The notes beneath the pieces were generated by a model. That model was not told the origin of the DNA, searched no databases, and was given only the letters and a program-made list of their open reading frames with translations. Source: Anaerolineales bacterium (GTDB taxonomy: Bacteria > Chloroflexota > Anaerolineae > Anaerolineales > Villigracilaceae). From it: a stretch of DNA of 64,000 nt. Location: positions 3,874,136 through 3,938,135 of the forward strand of contig CP129481.1 of assembly GCA_030583905.1 (NCBI GenBank), read 5' to 3'. Position 1 is the first letter of the stretch. Each line of letters starts with the position of its first letter. A program made the translations under genes and the position numbers. Below are positions 17,378 to 26,981 of this stretch, one piece after another.

Positions 17378-18865
17378 TTACCCTCCGCCGCTCACACCGC
17401 CGACAATCCCCCCGTCTGTCAACTTGCGCAGATCGCTCAGCGCCGATTCGATCTCATCAGGCTTCACAGGGCGGTCCTCATCGCGGTGTTTCAGCGTACC
17501 GGCGTTCGCCTTTTCAATCGCCAGATCCTTGATGGACGCATTCAGCGCCAGCGCTTCCTTCACCAATGCCGCGCCTTGAGAATATCCGATCACGGGATTT
17601 AACGCCGTCACGACGATGGCGTTCTTCGAGAGCCAGCCTTCCGCTTTTTCACGGTTGGCGGTCAATCCCTTCACAGCACGTTCAGTGAAAGCATTGACCG
17701 AACCGATGATGACCTGCATCATTTCGAATAGATTGTGCGCAATGATTGGCATCATCACATTCAATTCCAACTGTCCCGCCTGTGCCGCCATCGCCACCGT
17801 CGTGTCACAGCCGACCACATGAAACATGGCTTGGTTCAGCATCTCCGCCATGACGGGATTCACCTTGCCCGGCATAATGGATGATCCCGGCTGGACAGCC
17901 GGCAGGCGGATCTCATCCAACCCCGTGGACGGACCGGAAGCGAGCAAACGAAAATCATTCGCGATCCGCACCAGCGTCAAAGCCACGGTCCGCAGCGCCG
18001 CGGAATAATCCACGGCATCCGACATGGATTGCATCGATTCAAAAAGGTTATCGGATTCGACCAACTGCAAACCGGTCAATTCGGATAATTTTTTCACCAT
18101 GCGGGCATGATATTCCGGATGCGCGTTCAACCCCGAGCCGACGGCTGTTCCGCCGATACCGAGCCGGCGCAACCCCTCGGCAGAGCGTTCGATGCGCTCC
18201 GTATCGCGTTCGATGGCTTTCGCATATGCGCCGAATTCCTGCCCCAGCCGCACGGGAACGGCATCCTGCAAATGTGTGCGCCCCGATTTGACAATATCAT
18301 CGAATTCGCGAGCTTTCGCCTCCAGCGCGGCTTGCAGCGCTTGGAGCGATGTCAGCAATTCACTCTGCCGCCACAGCACACCGAGACGAATGGACGTCGG
18401 GATCGTGTCATTGGTGGATTGCGCCATATTGACGTGATCGTTGGGGTGCACATAATACTGCCCAAGTTTGCCGCCCAATATCTGCGTGGCGCGGTTGGCA
18501 ATGACCTCATTCGCATTCATATTGTGACTTGTTCCAGCGCCTGCCTGAAAAGGCTCGCCTACGAATTGATAATCCCACTTGCCGTCCATCACTTCTTCCG
18601 CGGCTTGGGCAATCGCATTGGTCAACTCTCCGGCGGTGAAATGCTTGCCGTCCACCTCGCGGTCATTGAACAATCCCAGCTCGTGGTTGACAAGTGCCGC
18701 GGCGCGCTTGACTGCCGCAATGGACCAGATGAATGCGCGCCACGGACGCAGCCCGCTGATGGGGAAGTTCTCCACCGCGCGCTGGGTCTGCGCCCCCCAT
18801 AAAGCCTTGGCCGGCACTTGCACCTCGCCGAGCGAATCCTTTTCCGTGCGAAAATCCTGAGTCAT
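17378..18865 (-). CDS. fumC: Class II fumarate hydratase
   Basis: A 495-aa fumarase of the oxygen-stable class II type, interconverting fumarate and malate in the TCA cycle. The superfamily signature 'GSSIMPGKVNP' lies near residues 322-332, the substrate segment 'SGRTHLQDAVPVRLGQEF' is present, and 'GAGTSHNMNANEVIANRA' matches fumarases. 'TVGSG/GTAVGSGLNAHPEY' confirms the third conserved region. The ATG at 18865 (MTQDFRTEKDSLG) has a TTGGAG ribosome-binding site; a longer frame adds non-conserved sequence. The C-terminus ends in an unusual Gly-rich tail (GGIVGGVSGGG). Divergent from the large histidine kinase. Confidence 0.97.
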   Translation of the reverse strand: MTQDFRTEKDSLGEVQVPAKALWGAQTQRAVENFPISGLRPWRAFIWSIAAVKRAAALVNHELGLFNDREVDGKHFTAGELTNAIAQAAEEVMDGKWDYQFVGEPFQAGAGTSHNMNANEVIANRATQILGGKLGQYYVHPNDHVNMAQSTNDTIPTSIRLGVLWRQSELLTSLQALQAALEAKAREFDDIVKSGRTHLQDAVPVRLGQEFGAYAKAIERDTERIERSAEGLRRLGIGGTAVGSGLNAHPEYHARMVKKLSELTGLQLVESDNLFESMQSMSDAVDYSAALRTVALTLVRIANDFRLLASGPSTGLDEIRLPAVQPGSSIMPGKVNPVMAEMLNQAMFHVVGCDTTVAMAAQAGQLELNVMMPIIAHNLFEMMQVIIGSVNAFTERAVKGLTANREKAEGWLSKNAIVVTALNPVIGYSQGAALVKEALALNASIKDLAIEKANAGTLKHRDEDRPVKPDEIESALSDLRKLTDGGIVGGVSGGG

Positions 18866-18971
18866 GGCATCTCCAAGAATATTTTTTCCTATTTTACACC
18901 CTTCCCAAAAACCTGTCCGTTTTTCAAAAGAATAGGAAATTTGGCACTCGGTTTTCACCATGGACATGTTA

Positions 18972-18977
18972 TATAAT
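18972..18977 (+). promoter_or_regulatory. -10 box of histidine kinase gene, leaderless spacing
   Basis: TATAAT at 18972-18977 is followed by 6 nt and the ATG at 18984. The box lies inside the eight extra codons that would be read from an upstream ATG at 18960, which argues for 18984. Confidence 0.55.
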
Positions 18978-18983
18978 CGTTAT

Positions 18984-21900
18984 ATGTTTGACCGCTTTCG
19001 CCGCCTGTTTGCCGCACCCATCTTTCCAGACGAGGAGAAAACGCGCAACTCGAAAATCATCAACGCTTTTGGGTGGGTTGTCATCTTCGTCCTGCTTGTC
19101 CTCTACATTTCACGCTGGGTGAGCGGGGAATGGCTGAGTTATTCCTCCCGTTATATCTTTCCGATCCTCATTCTGATCGTATTCATGTCGCTGTTTACGC
19201 TCCGCCGGGGATATGTGCGCGGTGCAGGCATCTTTTTAGTGATATTCATCTGGCTGGGACTCACATATCAAGCCTCGCAATCGAACGGGCTTCGCGATGT
19301 CGCCACCATGTCCTATCTCGCCATCATCCTGCTGGCGGGGCTCCTGCTTGGCTGGCGGGAAGGTTTATTAACGGGCATACTCAGCCTGGCAATGCTGTGG
19401 TATTTCGCTTTTCAGGAACAGCAGGGCATTTATCAATTTCGAATGGATCCACCCCTCAGTTTTGCGCGCGACCTGACCGCCGTTTTCATCGCCACCGGAT
19501 TTCTCGTCTATCTCCTGATTCATAACCTGAACCGTTCGCTCACAGATGCGCGCCTCGAATTAAAGGAACGCCTGCGGGTGGATGAGAAACTCCAGATCCA
19601 AACCCAATACCTGACCGCGCTTCACGAAACCGCCCTGGGGTTGGTCAACCGGCTTGAGCTTAATCCACTCCTTGTCTCCATTCTCGAACGCGTTAGTGTC
19701 CTGCTGGATACCCCTCATGTTGGAATTGACCTGCTAACCCCGGACGAATCCGCGCTCAGACAGGAGTTGGGCAAAGGTATTTTTTTAAAGTCAAATGGGG
19801 TCACAACACAAAAAGGGCATGGACTTGTGGGGAAAATCTGGGAAAGTGGAAAGACCGTCTACACGCAGAATTACAGCCAATATTCCCACAAACGGGATGA
19901 AGCCCAGGATGCGGGTTTTGGAGCGGTGATCGGAGCCCCTCTTAAGTCTGGGGAAAAAGTTCTGGGGGTACTCGTCGTTGCCCATATGGATAAACAAAAA
20001 GATTTCACCTCGGAGCAGGCAACCCTGCTGGAGAGACTCGCCGCACTCGCTTCCGTCGCTATTGACAACGCCCGCCTCTATGAAAAGGCGCAATCCGAAA
20101 TCGTGGAACGCAGGCTGGTCGAAAAGGACCTGCGCTCCAGCGAGGAGCGCTTCCGCAAGGTATTCAACAACAGCAACATCGCAATCGTCATTGTCACCCT
20201 CGATAACGGTATTTTTTTGGAAGGCAATAATGCGTTCTGGCAGCTATCCGGTCTTTCTCCCCAAGCCGCGCTCGGACATTCATCCCTTGAATTCGACCTG
20301 TGGAAAAGCTCCGAGGACCGCGACGCGTTCGTGCAGGAACTGCTTGCAAAAGGTTCCCTCCAAAATGTAGAGGTCGAATTCAAAAACAAGGACCTGCCAG
20401 GCAAGACATCCCTTGCCTACTATGAACTGATCAGCATCAAGGAACAACCCTGCATCCTGTGCATGTTCTACGATGTAACGGAGCAGAGGCAGGCGGAACG
20501 CGCCTTCCGGGAAAGCGAGGAACGCTTCCGCAAGGTCTTTCATGCCAGCCCGGTGGCGATCTGCATCACCACACTCGAAGAAGGGATCCTGCTCGACGCC
20601 AATGACGCCTATTGGAATATGAGCGGTTACGAACCCGAAACATCCATCGGACGATCGGCGGAGGAACGTGAACTCTGGGATTCGATGGATGACCGCCGCG
20701 AATTTGTGGAAAAACTAAAAACCAACCGCTCCGTTTTCAACCCAAACTACGAGTTCTTTGACGTGTTGGGAAATCGCCGTAGCGTAAACGCTTTTTATGA
20801 GTTGATCGAACTTAATGGACAAACCTGCATCCTATCCATGTTCTATGACATCACCGAGCAAAAGAAGGCGCAGGATGCCCTACAGAGCGCGGAAGCGCGG
20901 ACACGCGCCATCCTCAACGCAATTCCCGATATGATCTTCGAAGTGTCGAAGGATGGTGTCTTTTTGGATTTTATGGCTTCCGCCGGGCTTTCCCCCGCCA
21001 TGGACACATCGAGGTTTATCGGCAAAAATATATTGGAGTTGTTCCCCTCCTCCATCGCCAAACAGACCTTGTTTGCGCTCGAACGCGCTATTGCTTCGGG
21101 ACAATTGCACGCGTTCGAATACGGGATGCCGCCCGGGGAGGAGACCCAATTCTTCGAGGCGCGTGTCGCTGCGGTAACATCTGAATCAGCCATCATCATG
21201 GTGCGTGACATCAGCCAGCGCAAATGGGTGGAGACCGAACGCGAAAAGTTGATCAATGAACTCGAGAACAAGAACGCCGAATCCGAAACCCTGCGCGAGA
21301 GCATGGCGATCATTGTCGAGACACTGGATGAGAACAAAGCGGTCAGCCTCATCCTTGAGCAGCTCGAAAAAGTGATCCCGTACGACAGCGCCTCCGTCCA
21401 GTTGTTGCGCGGAAATAATGACATATTGGAGATCGTCAGCACGCGCAGGCTGGAACCGCCCGAAGAGCACATCGGGCTAAAATTCAAGGTGGATGAAAAC
21501 GAACCATCTCATGTGCTCCTGACCGAACAGATATCCTATATGCTCATCGAAGATGTGCAGAAAACGAACCCGATCTTCCACGATGCATCCATCCACCAAC
21601 AGATCCGCTCGTGGATGGCGATCCCGTTACGGGTGAAGGGTCAACCCATCGGCATCATCGCACTGGACGGTCACCGCGTTGGTCAATTCTCCAAAAAGGA
21701 TGCGGAACTTGCGGTGACCTATGCCAACCAGGTTGCCATCGCGCTCGAAAACGCCCGGCTGTTCAGCGAATTGCAGACGGAACTGGCGGAACGAAAGCGC
21801 CTGATCGAAGAACTCGAAAACAAAAACGCCGAACTGGAACGCTTCTCCTACACAGTTTCGCACGACCTGAAATCTCCGCTCATCACCATTAAAGGCTTCC

Positions 21901-22505
21901 TCGGCTTCCTGGAAAAGGACGCCACCACCGGCAACGTCGCCCGGCTGCGGAACGATATTCAGCGCATCGCCGATGCCACCGACAAAATGCAATCCCTGCT
22001 CAATGAACTGCTTGAACTCTCACGGGTCGGGAGGCTGGTCAACCCGCATCAGACCATATCCTTTAACGAGATCGTCGACGATGCGCTTGCCATTGTGCAT
22101 GGGCGCCTGCAGGAAAATTCGGTGCAGGTGAAAGTGCAGGAGAACATGCCAACAGTGCACGGCGACCGCCCGCGATTGTTCGAAATTATGCAAAACCTGA
22201 TCGATAATGCCGCGAAATTTGTCACCCCGCAAACCGAACGCCTGATCGAGATCGGGCACGATGGCTACGAAGACGGCAACCCCATCTTCTTCGTCAGGGA
22301 TAACGGCATCGGTATCGATCCCATCCACCACGACCGTATCTTTGGGTTGTTCAACAAACTCGATGTCGACTCGGACGGTACAGGCGTGGGGCTCGCCCTC
22401 GTGAAGAGAATCATCGAGGTCCACAAATGCAGGATCTGGGTCCAGAGCGAAGCGGGAAAAGGGGCAACGTTCTACTTCACGCTTCCGGCGGGACCCGAAT
22501 CCTGA
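18984..22505 (+). CDS. Multi-sensor hybrid-input histidine kinase (TM, GAF, PAS, GAF, HisKA)
   Basis: A 1173-aa membrane histidine kinase. About six hydrophobic helices (residues 25-175) precede a GAF domain (about 205-360), two closely similar PAS domains each opening with 'ERFRKVF' (about 380-500 and 510-630), a third PAS (about 640-755), a second GAF (about 780-930), then HisKA with phospho-acceptor His960 in 'YTVSHDLKSPL'. The HATPase has N-box 'LFEIMQNLIDNAAKF', G1 'VRDNGIGI' and G2 'GTGVGLALVKRI'. No receiver domain or adjacent response regulator is present, so the partner is unknown. 'ELENKNAE' occurs three times before or after the second GAF as a linker. Confidence 0.92.
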   Translation: MFDRFRRLFAAPIFPDEEKTRNSKIINAFGWVVIFVLLVLYISRWVSGEWLSYSSRYIFPILILIVFMSLFTLRRGYVRGAGIFLVIFIWLGLTYQASQSNGLRDVATMSYLAIILLAGLLLGWREGLLTGILSLAMLWYFAFQEQQGIYQFRMDPPLSFARDLTAVFIATGFLVYLLIHNLNRSLTDARLELKERLRVDEKLQIQTQYLTALHETALGLVNRLELNPLLVSILERVSVLLDTPHVGIDLLTPDESALRQELGKGIFLKSNGVTTQKGHGLVGKIWESGKTVYTQNYSQYSHKRDEAQDAGFGAVIGAPLKSGEKVLGVLVVAHMDKQKDFTSEQATLLERLAALASVAIDNARLYEKAQSEIVERRLVEKDLRSSEERFRKVFNNSNIAIVIVTLDNGIFLEGNNAFWQLSGLSPQAALGHSSLEFDLWKSSEDRDAFVQELLAKGSLQNVEVEFKNKDLPGKTSLAYYELISIKEQPCILCMFYDVTEQRQAERAFRESEERFRKVFHASPVAICITTLEEGILLDANDAYWNMSGYEPETSIGRSAEERELWDSMDDRREFVEKLKTNRSVFNPNYEFFDVLGNRRSVNAFYELIELNGQTCILSMFYDITEQKKAQDALQSAEARTRAILNAIPDMIFEVSKDGVFLDFMASAGLSPAMDTSRFIGKNILELFPSSIAKQTLFALERAIASGQLHAFEYGMPPGEETQFFEARVAAVTSESAIIMVRDISQRKWVETEREKLINELENKNAESETLRESMAIIVETLDENKAVSLILEQLEKVIPYDSASVQLLRGNNDILEIVSTRRLEPPEEHIGLKFKVDENEPSHVLLTEQISYMLIEDVQKTNPIFHDASIHQQIRSWMAIPLRVKGQPIGIIALDGHRVGQFSKKDAELAVTYANQVAIALENARLFSELQTELAERKRLIEELENKNAELERFSYTVSHDLKSPLITIKGFLGFLEKDATTGNVARLRNDIQRIADATDKMQSLLNELLELSRVGRLVNPHQTISFNEIVDDALAIVHGRLQENSVQVKVQENMPTVHGDRPRLFEIMQNLIDNAAKFVTPQTERLIEIGHDGYEDGNPIFFVRDNGIGIDPIHHDRIFGLFNKLDVDSDGTGVGLALVKRIIEVHKCRIWVQSEAGKGATFYFTLPAGPES

Positions 22506-22546
22506 TTCGTGATATAACTGGCGTTATCTCATCCGTGGAGGATTTT

Positions 22547-23452
22547 ATGAAGCGTGCAGTCAGCATCAGCATCGGTTCATCGAAACGCAACAAGGCTGTG
22601 GAAGTTACGTTGCTCGGCGAGAAGGTCCGCATCGAGCGCATCGGCACAGACGGGGATATGGAAGCCGCCGCACAAAAATACAAGGAATTGGACGGCACAG
22701 TGGACGCTTTCGGCGTCGGCGGCGCGGACTTGGGCGCCATTGTGGACGGCAAATGGTATCCCCTGCATTCCGTTGCGCCGATGGTGCGCTTCGTAAAAAA
22801 GACTCCGCTGGTGGATGGCGGCGGATTAAAGAATACGCTGGAAAATCGGGCTCCGGCATTTCTCGATGCGAAAATCCGTGATTACATCAATTCAAAGGGA
22901 AGGAAGGCGTTCGTCGTTCTGGGCATGGACCGTTGGGGAATGTCGAAGAGTTTTGTCGAGGCTGGTTATGAAACCGTTTTCGGCGACTTTATGTTTGCCC
23001 TGGATATTCCCATTGCCATTCGCAAACTTAATACCTTGAAAATCCTTGGCGGTCTGCTTTTCCCCATCGTCGGACGCCTGCCTTTTGAATGGATCTATCC
23101 CACAGGCGAAAAACAGGAGAAGCGCACGCCGAAATGGGGAAAATACTATGCCTGGGCGACCGTCATCGCAGGCGATTGCCACTACATCAAACGCTTTATG
23201 CCCGACGACCTCACAGGCAAGGTCATTGTCACCAACACAACCACGCCGGAAGATATCGAGACGTTCCGCAAGGCTGGCGTAAAATATCTCATTACCACTA
23301 CTCCCGTGCTGGATGGTCGCTCCTTCGGCACGAACATGATGGAGGCTGCGCTGGTGGCGGTCTCCGGCAAGGAGCGTCCGCTTTCGTGGGATGAATTGAG
23401 TGAACTGATCGATCGGCTTGGCTTTGAACCGCAATTGCAGGAGTTGAACTAA
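22547..23452 (+). CDS. Conserved protein, family sometimes labelled quinate 5-dehydrogenase
   Basis: A 301-aa protein opening with 'KRAVSISIGSSKRNKAVEV' and 'VRIERIGTDGDMEAAAQKY', followed by 'FGVGGADLG' and a C-terminal 'LTGKVIVTNTTTPEDIETFR...GVKYLITTTPVLDGRSFGTN'. The pattern suggests alpha/beta Rossmann-like domains. I recall this family being annotated quinate 5-dehydrogenase in Chloroflexota, but I see no SDR or shikimate-dehydrogenase signature, so the label is doubtful. The start at 22547 has a GGAGG site 5 bases upstream. It is the first of four closely spaced plus-strand genes (2-bp gap to the next). Confidence 0.75.
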   Translation: MKRAVSISIGSSKRNKAVEVTLLGEKVRIERIGTDGDMEAAAQKYKELDGTVDAFGVGGADLGAIVDGKWYPLHSVAPMVRFVKKTPLVDGGGLKNTLENRAPAFLDAKIRDYINSKGRKAFVVLGMDRWGMSKSFVEAGYETVFGDFMFALDIPIAIRKLNTLKILGGLLFPIVGRLPFEWIYPTGEKQEKRTPKWGKYYAWATVIAGDCHYIKRFMPDDLTGKVIVTNTTTPEDIETFRKAGVKYLITTTPVLDGRSFGTNMMEAALVAVSGKERPLSWDELSELIDRLGFEPQLQELN

Positions 23453-23454
23453 TT

Positions 23455-24354
23455 ATGAAGATGAACGCCATTGTCACAGCCGGCGGGATCCCCCAGCCCG
23501 GCGACCCATTGTATATCTATTCCAACGGTAACTCCAAAGGCTTGATCAATGTAGCGGGCAAGCCCATGGTGCAATGGGTGCTGGATGCGCTCGGCGACGC
23601 AAAGGAAGTGGATCAGGTCATTGTGATCGGTCTTTCCCCCAAAAGCGGCTTGACCTGCAAGAAGCCGGTCCATTACATTTCCAATCAGGGACGCATGCTC
23701 GCAAACATCGTTGCGGGCGTGAACAAATCGCTGGAGTTAAAGCCGAAAGGCGAATACGTCCTGATCGTTTCATCGGATATTCCCGCCCTCAAAGGTGACA
23801 TGGTCGACTGGCTGGTGAAAACCGCCATGGAAACCAGCGACGACCTGTATTATGGCGTCTGTCCGCGCGATGTGATGGAAGCGCGCTTCCCGACCTCCAA
23901 CCGCACATATACAAAACTAAAGGATATCGAACTGTGCGGTTCGGATATCAATGTCATTCACGTCAGCATGGCGACCGACCATCTCGATACATGGGAACAG
24001 TTGATCGGCAACCGCAAGAGTCCCTTGCGGCAGGCGGCGGTCATCGGGCTGGATACATTGTTCCAGTTGTTCACCCGCCAATTCACATTGGACTCTTTGG
24101 TCGAACGCGCTTCCCAGCGCATTGGCATCAAAGGTCGCGCCATCATCTGGGACCGCGCCGAGCCGTGCATGGATGTGGACAAGCCGCATCAACTCGAGTT
24201 GATGCGCGAAGACCTCGCGCGCCGGCAAACTGCGGTCAAACGCGCCGCGCCCAAAAAACCTGCCGTCAAAAAGCCCGCCGCAAAAAAGTCAACGACGAAA
24301 ACGACCAAGACGACATCAAAAACTACAAAGGGAAAATCAACGAAACAAAAATGA
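23455..24354 (+). CDS. NTP-transferase family protein with histone-H1-like tail
   Basis: A 299-aa protein with a MobA/GlmU-like nucleotidyltransferase fold. The N-terminal 'AIVTAGGIPQPGDPLY' is a variant of the nucleotide-binding loop, then 'SKGLINVAGKPMVQWVLDAL' is the typical NTP_transf substrate segment, and 'YVLIVSSDIPALKGDMVDW' contains the metal Asp (DxP instead of DxD). From about residue 255 to the end the sequence is a Lys/Ala/Pro/Thr-rich tail of about 45 residues, like histone H1 or bacterial HU/H1-like tails. That tail is unusual for a sugar/cofactor nucleotidyltransferase and might bind nucleic acid or polyphosphate. The substrate is unknown. Confidence 0.8.
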   Translation: MKMNAIVTAGGIPQPGDPLYIYSNGNSKGLINVAGKPMVQWVLDALGDAKEVDQVIVIGLSPKSGLTCKKPVHYISNQGRMLANIVAGVNKSLELKPKGEYVLIVSSDIPALKGDMVDWLVKTAMETSDDLYYGVCPRDVMEARFPTSNRTYTKLKDIELCGSDINVIHVSMATDHLDTWEQLIGNRKSPLRQAAVIGLDTLFQLFTRQFTLDSLVERASQRIGIKGRAIIWDRAEPCMDVDKPHQLELMREDLARRQTAVKRAAPKKPAVKKPAAKKSTTKTTKTTSKTTKGKSTKQK

Positions 24355-24911
24355 GCTTGCGGAACATTCTCGAACTCGATGCCCGACTTTCCAGTCAGAT
24401 GCGCGTTGCTGAAAAGCCGGGTTTTTTGCGAAACCTTGCCATCTTCTTCGCACACTCCGGCGACTCGTGGTTCTGGGCGCTGGCGCTCATCATTGCCTGG
24501 TTCTTCAGCAACTCCGCCTGGCGTCAATGGGAAACCGTCGAATTCTTCGGCATCGCGGGTCTGGCGGCAGTGGTGCTTGCCGTCAAATTCATGGTGAAAC
24601 GAAAACGCCCGGAAGGTGAATGGGGCGGGATCTATCGCAACACGGACCCGCATTCCTTCCCATCAGGACACGCCGCCCGCGCCTTTCTCATCGCAGTGAT
24701 CGCATCGGCTCTCGCTCCCTCATGGCTGGCTGCTGTCCTTTGGCTTTGGGCTCCGCTGGTGGCTTTGGCGCGCGTGGCAATGGGCGTGCATTACGTTTCA
24801 GATATTGTGGCAGGCGCAATTTTGGGGAGCATCGTTGCGCTGCTGGGCTTACAGTTCTACCAAATATTGGTGGATTGGTTCGCGTCATTGACTGGTTTCA
24901 TGTTCTGGTGA
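24351..24911 (+). CDS. PAP2 family lipid phosphatase
   Basis: A 186-aa membrane phosphatase of the type 2 phosphatidic acid phosphatase family. The three catalytic motifs are readable: 'KFMVKRKRP' (KxxxxxxRP), 'SFPSGHAAR' (PSGH), and 'ARVAMGVHYVSDIVAG' (variant SRxxxxxHxxxD, with the first Ser replaced by Ala). Several hydrophobic helices surround them. It probably dephosphorylates undecaprenyl-pyrophosphate or another lipid phosphate. Its ATG overlaps the preceding stop as ATGA, so it is coupled to the nucleotidyltransferase. Confidence 0.92.
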   Translation: MSLRNILELDARLSSQMRVAEKPGFLRNLAIFFAHSGDSWFWALALIIAWFFSNSAWRQWETVEFFGIAGLAAVVLAVKFMVKRKRPEGEWGGIYRNTDPHSFPSGHAARAFLIAVIASALAPSWLAAVLWLWAPLVALARVAMGVHYVSDIVAGAILGSIVALLGLQFYQILVDWFASLTGFMFW

Positions 24912-24915
24912 TGCG

Positions 24916-25314
24916 ATGAAAATCCACACCTTCCGCCTCAAACCAACACAAGATCTGTTCGACTCAATAGAAGAGTATGTAAAACAGCACAAGATCGAAG
25001 CCGGCTGCGTTCTATCTTCCGTTGGCAGCCTGACCCATGCCACCCTGCGTCTTGCCAACCGAAATGATTACAACGAGTACGAAGGTCACTTTGAGATCGT
25101 TTCGATGACGGGTACAGTTTCGATCCACGGCTCGCATCTGCACATCTCCATCTCCGACGCCGATGGCGTGACCATCGGCGGGCATCTCGTCAGCGGATGC
25201 AGCATTTACACCACAGCCGAGATCGTCATCGCCGAGTTTGATGACGTGGTCTATAAGCGGGAATTATTTGAAAACGATTCGGGGTATGAGGAATTGGCGG
25301 TTTATAAAAAATAG
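24916..25314 (+). CDS. PPC/DUF296 domain protein
   Basis: A 132-aa stand-alone PPC (plants and prokaryotes conserved, DUF296) domain. The family pattern is clear: 'AGCVLSSVGSLTHATLRLAN', then 'SMTGTVS..GSHLHISISDADGVTIGGHL' with the GxHxHxxxxDxxG core and 'GGHL'. Bacterial members are small trimeric proteins of uncertain role; the plant version is linked to AT-hooks. Four bp separate it from the PAP2 gene, so it ends the four-gene run. It is convergent with the ECF operon. Confidence 0.92.
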   Translation: MKIHTFRLKPTQDLFDSIEEYVKQHKIEAGCVLSSVGSLTHATLRLANRNDYNEYEGHFEIVSMTGTVSIHGSHLHISISDADGVTIGGHLVSGCSIYTTAEIVIAEFDDVVYKRELFENDSGYEELAVYKK

Positions 25315-25328
25315 GGGCGCAGCGAATA

Positions 25329-26123
25329 TCATTTCAACGCGTTCAAAAATTCTTCCTGACAGATCACCGTATCTTTCAGCCCCAGCATTTTTCCCAGCCG
25401 CGTCAACTGCGGAGGATCGACGTAGGTTCGCGCCAGGGTCTCCTCCTGTCCCAGCACATCGTGGGCTTCGCCGTCCAGTAAAACTTCGCCATTGGCAAGC
25501 GCAATGACGCGCTTGAAATTCTCGGCGCAGAAGTCAATGTCATGGGTGATGGTGATGACGGTCTTGCCTTCCTTCTTCAACTCGGCAATCACATTTGCGA
25601 TCCTCGCCACATTGACCGCGTCCTGACCCGTGGTTGGCTCATCGAAGATGACGATGGGCGTATCCATGGCAATGATGGACGCCAGCGCCACCATTTTGCG
25701 CCATGTGGGCGATAGATCGTAGGGATTGGTCTCAGTCTGGTCGTTCAACTCGGTCAGCGATAACGCCCGCTTGACCAGCGCATCCACTTTGTCTTTTTCG
25801 TAACCCAAATTTTTCGGACCAAACGCCACCTCGGTCAATACATCCCTTGAGAACAATTGCTCGTCGGGATTTTGAAACACGTACCCAACCCGCGAAGCAA
25901 GTTTCGCCACGGAATATTTCGAAGTATCCCAATCGCCGATCCACACCGACCCCGCTGTCGGGCGCAGCAAGCCGTTGAAATGCCGCACGAGCGTGGTCTT
26001 GCCCGCACCATTCTGCCCGACGATGGCAATCTGCTCGCCGGATTCAATGGAAAGTGAAATTCCCTTCAGAGCCTCCAAGCCGGTCGGATAGGAAAAACGC
26101 AGGTCTTTAATTTCAATATTCAT
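25329..26123 (-). CDS. ECF transporter ATPase (EcfA-type, second)
   Basis: A 264-aa ABC ATPase of the cobalt/energy-coupling-factor type. Walker A is 'GQNGAGKTT' (about residues 37-45), the Q-loop is 'VFQNPDEQLFS' (a typical EcfA Q-loop), and Walker B is 'IVIFDEPTTGQD'. The ABC signature region reads 'YDLSPTWRKMVALAS' instead of LSGGQ, so the second Gly and Gln are replaced (SPTWR). Half of a heterodimeric EcfA pair commonly has one degenerate signature. It lies 3 bp after the other ATPase. Confidence 0.93.
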   Translation of the reverse strand: MNIEIKDLRFSYPTGLEALKGISLSIESGEQIAIVGQNGAGKTTLVRHFNGLLRPTAGSVWIGDWDTSKYSVAKLASRVGYVFQNPDEQLFSRDVLTEVAFGPKNLGYEKDKVDALVKRALSLTELNDQTETNPYDLSPTWRKMVALASIIAMDTPIVIFDEPTTGQDAVNVARIANVIAELKKEGKTVITITHDIDFCAENFKRVIALANGEVLLDGEAHDVLGQEETLARTYVDPPQLTRLGKMLGLKDTVICQEEFLNALK

Positions 26124-26126
26124 GGA

Positions 26127-26981
26127 CTACTGAGCCTTCCCTTTCGCTGAAAACCCGTCCGCCGCCTCGAACAATGTAACGGGGAGTTGGTCCTGTTTCC
26201 AGAAGCCTTGTTTCTTCGCCTCGCGCGCCACAGAGGTATAGCGCGAAATGTTGAATCCATTTTCAATTAACGCATCGGAAGTTAATACTTCGTTGGGTTT
26301 CCCTTCGAGCAATATTTGACCTTCCTTCAAAGCGATGACGCGGTCGGCGAAGTGCGCGATCCATTCCACTTTGTGTTCCACCATGACGACCGTCATGCCA
26401 TCCTCTGCCATCTTGCGGACAACGCCGAAGACTTCGCGGGTGCCAATGGGGTCCATTTGCGAGGTCGGTTCGTCGAGGACGAGAAGCTTGGGTTGCATGA
26501 CCAGGATCGAGGTCAGAGCGACGCGTTGTTGTTGTCCGCCGGAGAGCGAATAGGGGGAACGATCCGCCAGATCGCGGATGCCGGTCAATGCCATCGCTTC
26601 TTCCACGCGGTCTTTCATTTCACTGCGCGGGACGCCGATGTTTTCCAGACCGAAGGCGATCTCTTCAAAGACGGTGTATTTCGCGCCGCTGATCTGGTTG
26701 AAGGGATTTTGGAACGCCAGCCCGACGTTCAACACCCATTCATCCAGCGTGGACTCGGATGAATTTTTCCCATCCACTTCGATTTCGCCCGAGATTTCGC
26801 CTTTGAAAAAATGCGGAACAAATCCCGCCAGCGCATAACACAGCGTGGATTTGCCTGCGCCGTTGGGTCCCATGACCGCGACGAACTCGCCTTCGTTCAC
26901 CTGCAGGTTGACATTTTGCAGGACAGGCGTTTTTGTGAGTGGATATTTGTACGTGACGTTTTGAAGGTTTACGAGAGCCAT
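26127..26981 (-). CDS. ECF transporter ATPase (EcfA-type, first)
   Basis: A 284-aa ABC ATPase, partner of the one downstream. Walker A is 'GPNGAGKSTL' (about residues 38-47), the Q-loop 'AFQNPFNQISG', the canonical signature 'YSLSGGQQQRVAL', and Walker B 'LLVLDEPTSQMD'. A C-terminal extension of about 60 residues follows the switch histidine. It overlaps the EcfT gene by 13 bp. With EcfT and the S component it should form an importer in the cytoplasmic membrane. Confidence 0.95.
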   Translation of the reverse strand: MALVNLQNVTYKYPLTKTPVLQNVNLQVNEGEFVAVMGPNGAGKSTLCYALAGFVPHFFKGEISGEIEVDGKNSSESTLDEWVLNVGLAFQNPFNQISGAKYTVFEEIAFGLENIGVPRSEMKDRVEEAMALTGIRDLADRSPYSLSGGQQQRVALTSILVMQPKLLVLDEPTSQMDPIGTREVFGVVRKMAEDGMTVVMVEHKVEWIAHFADRVIALKEGQILLEGKPNEVLTSDALIENGFNISRYTSVAREAKKQGFWKQDQLPVTLFEAADGFSAKGKAQ

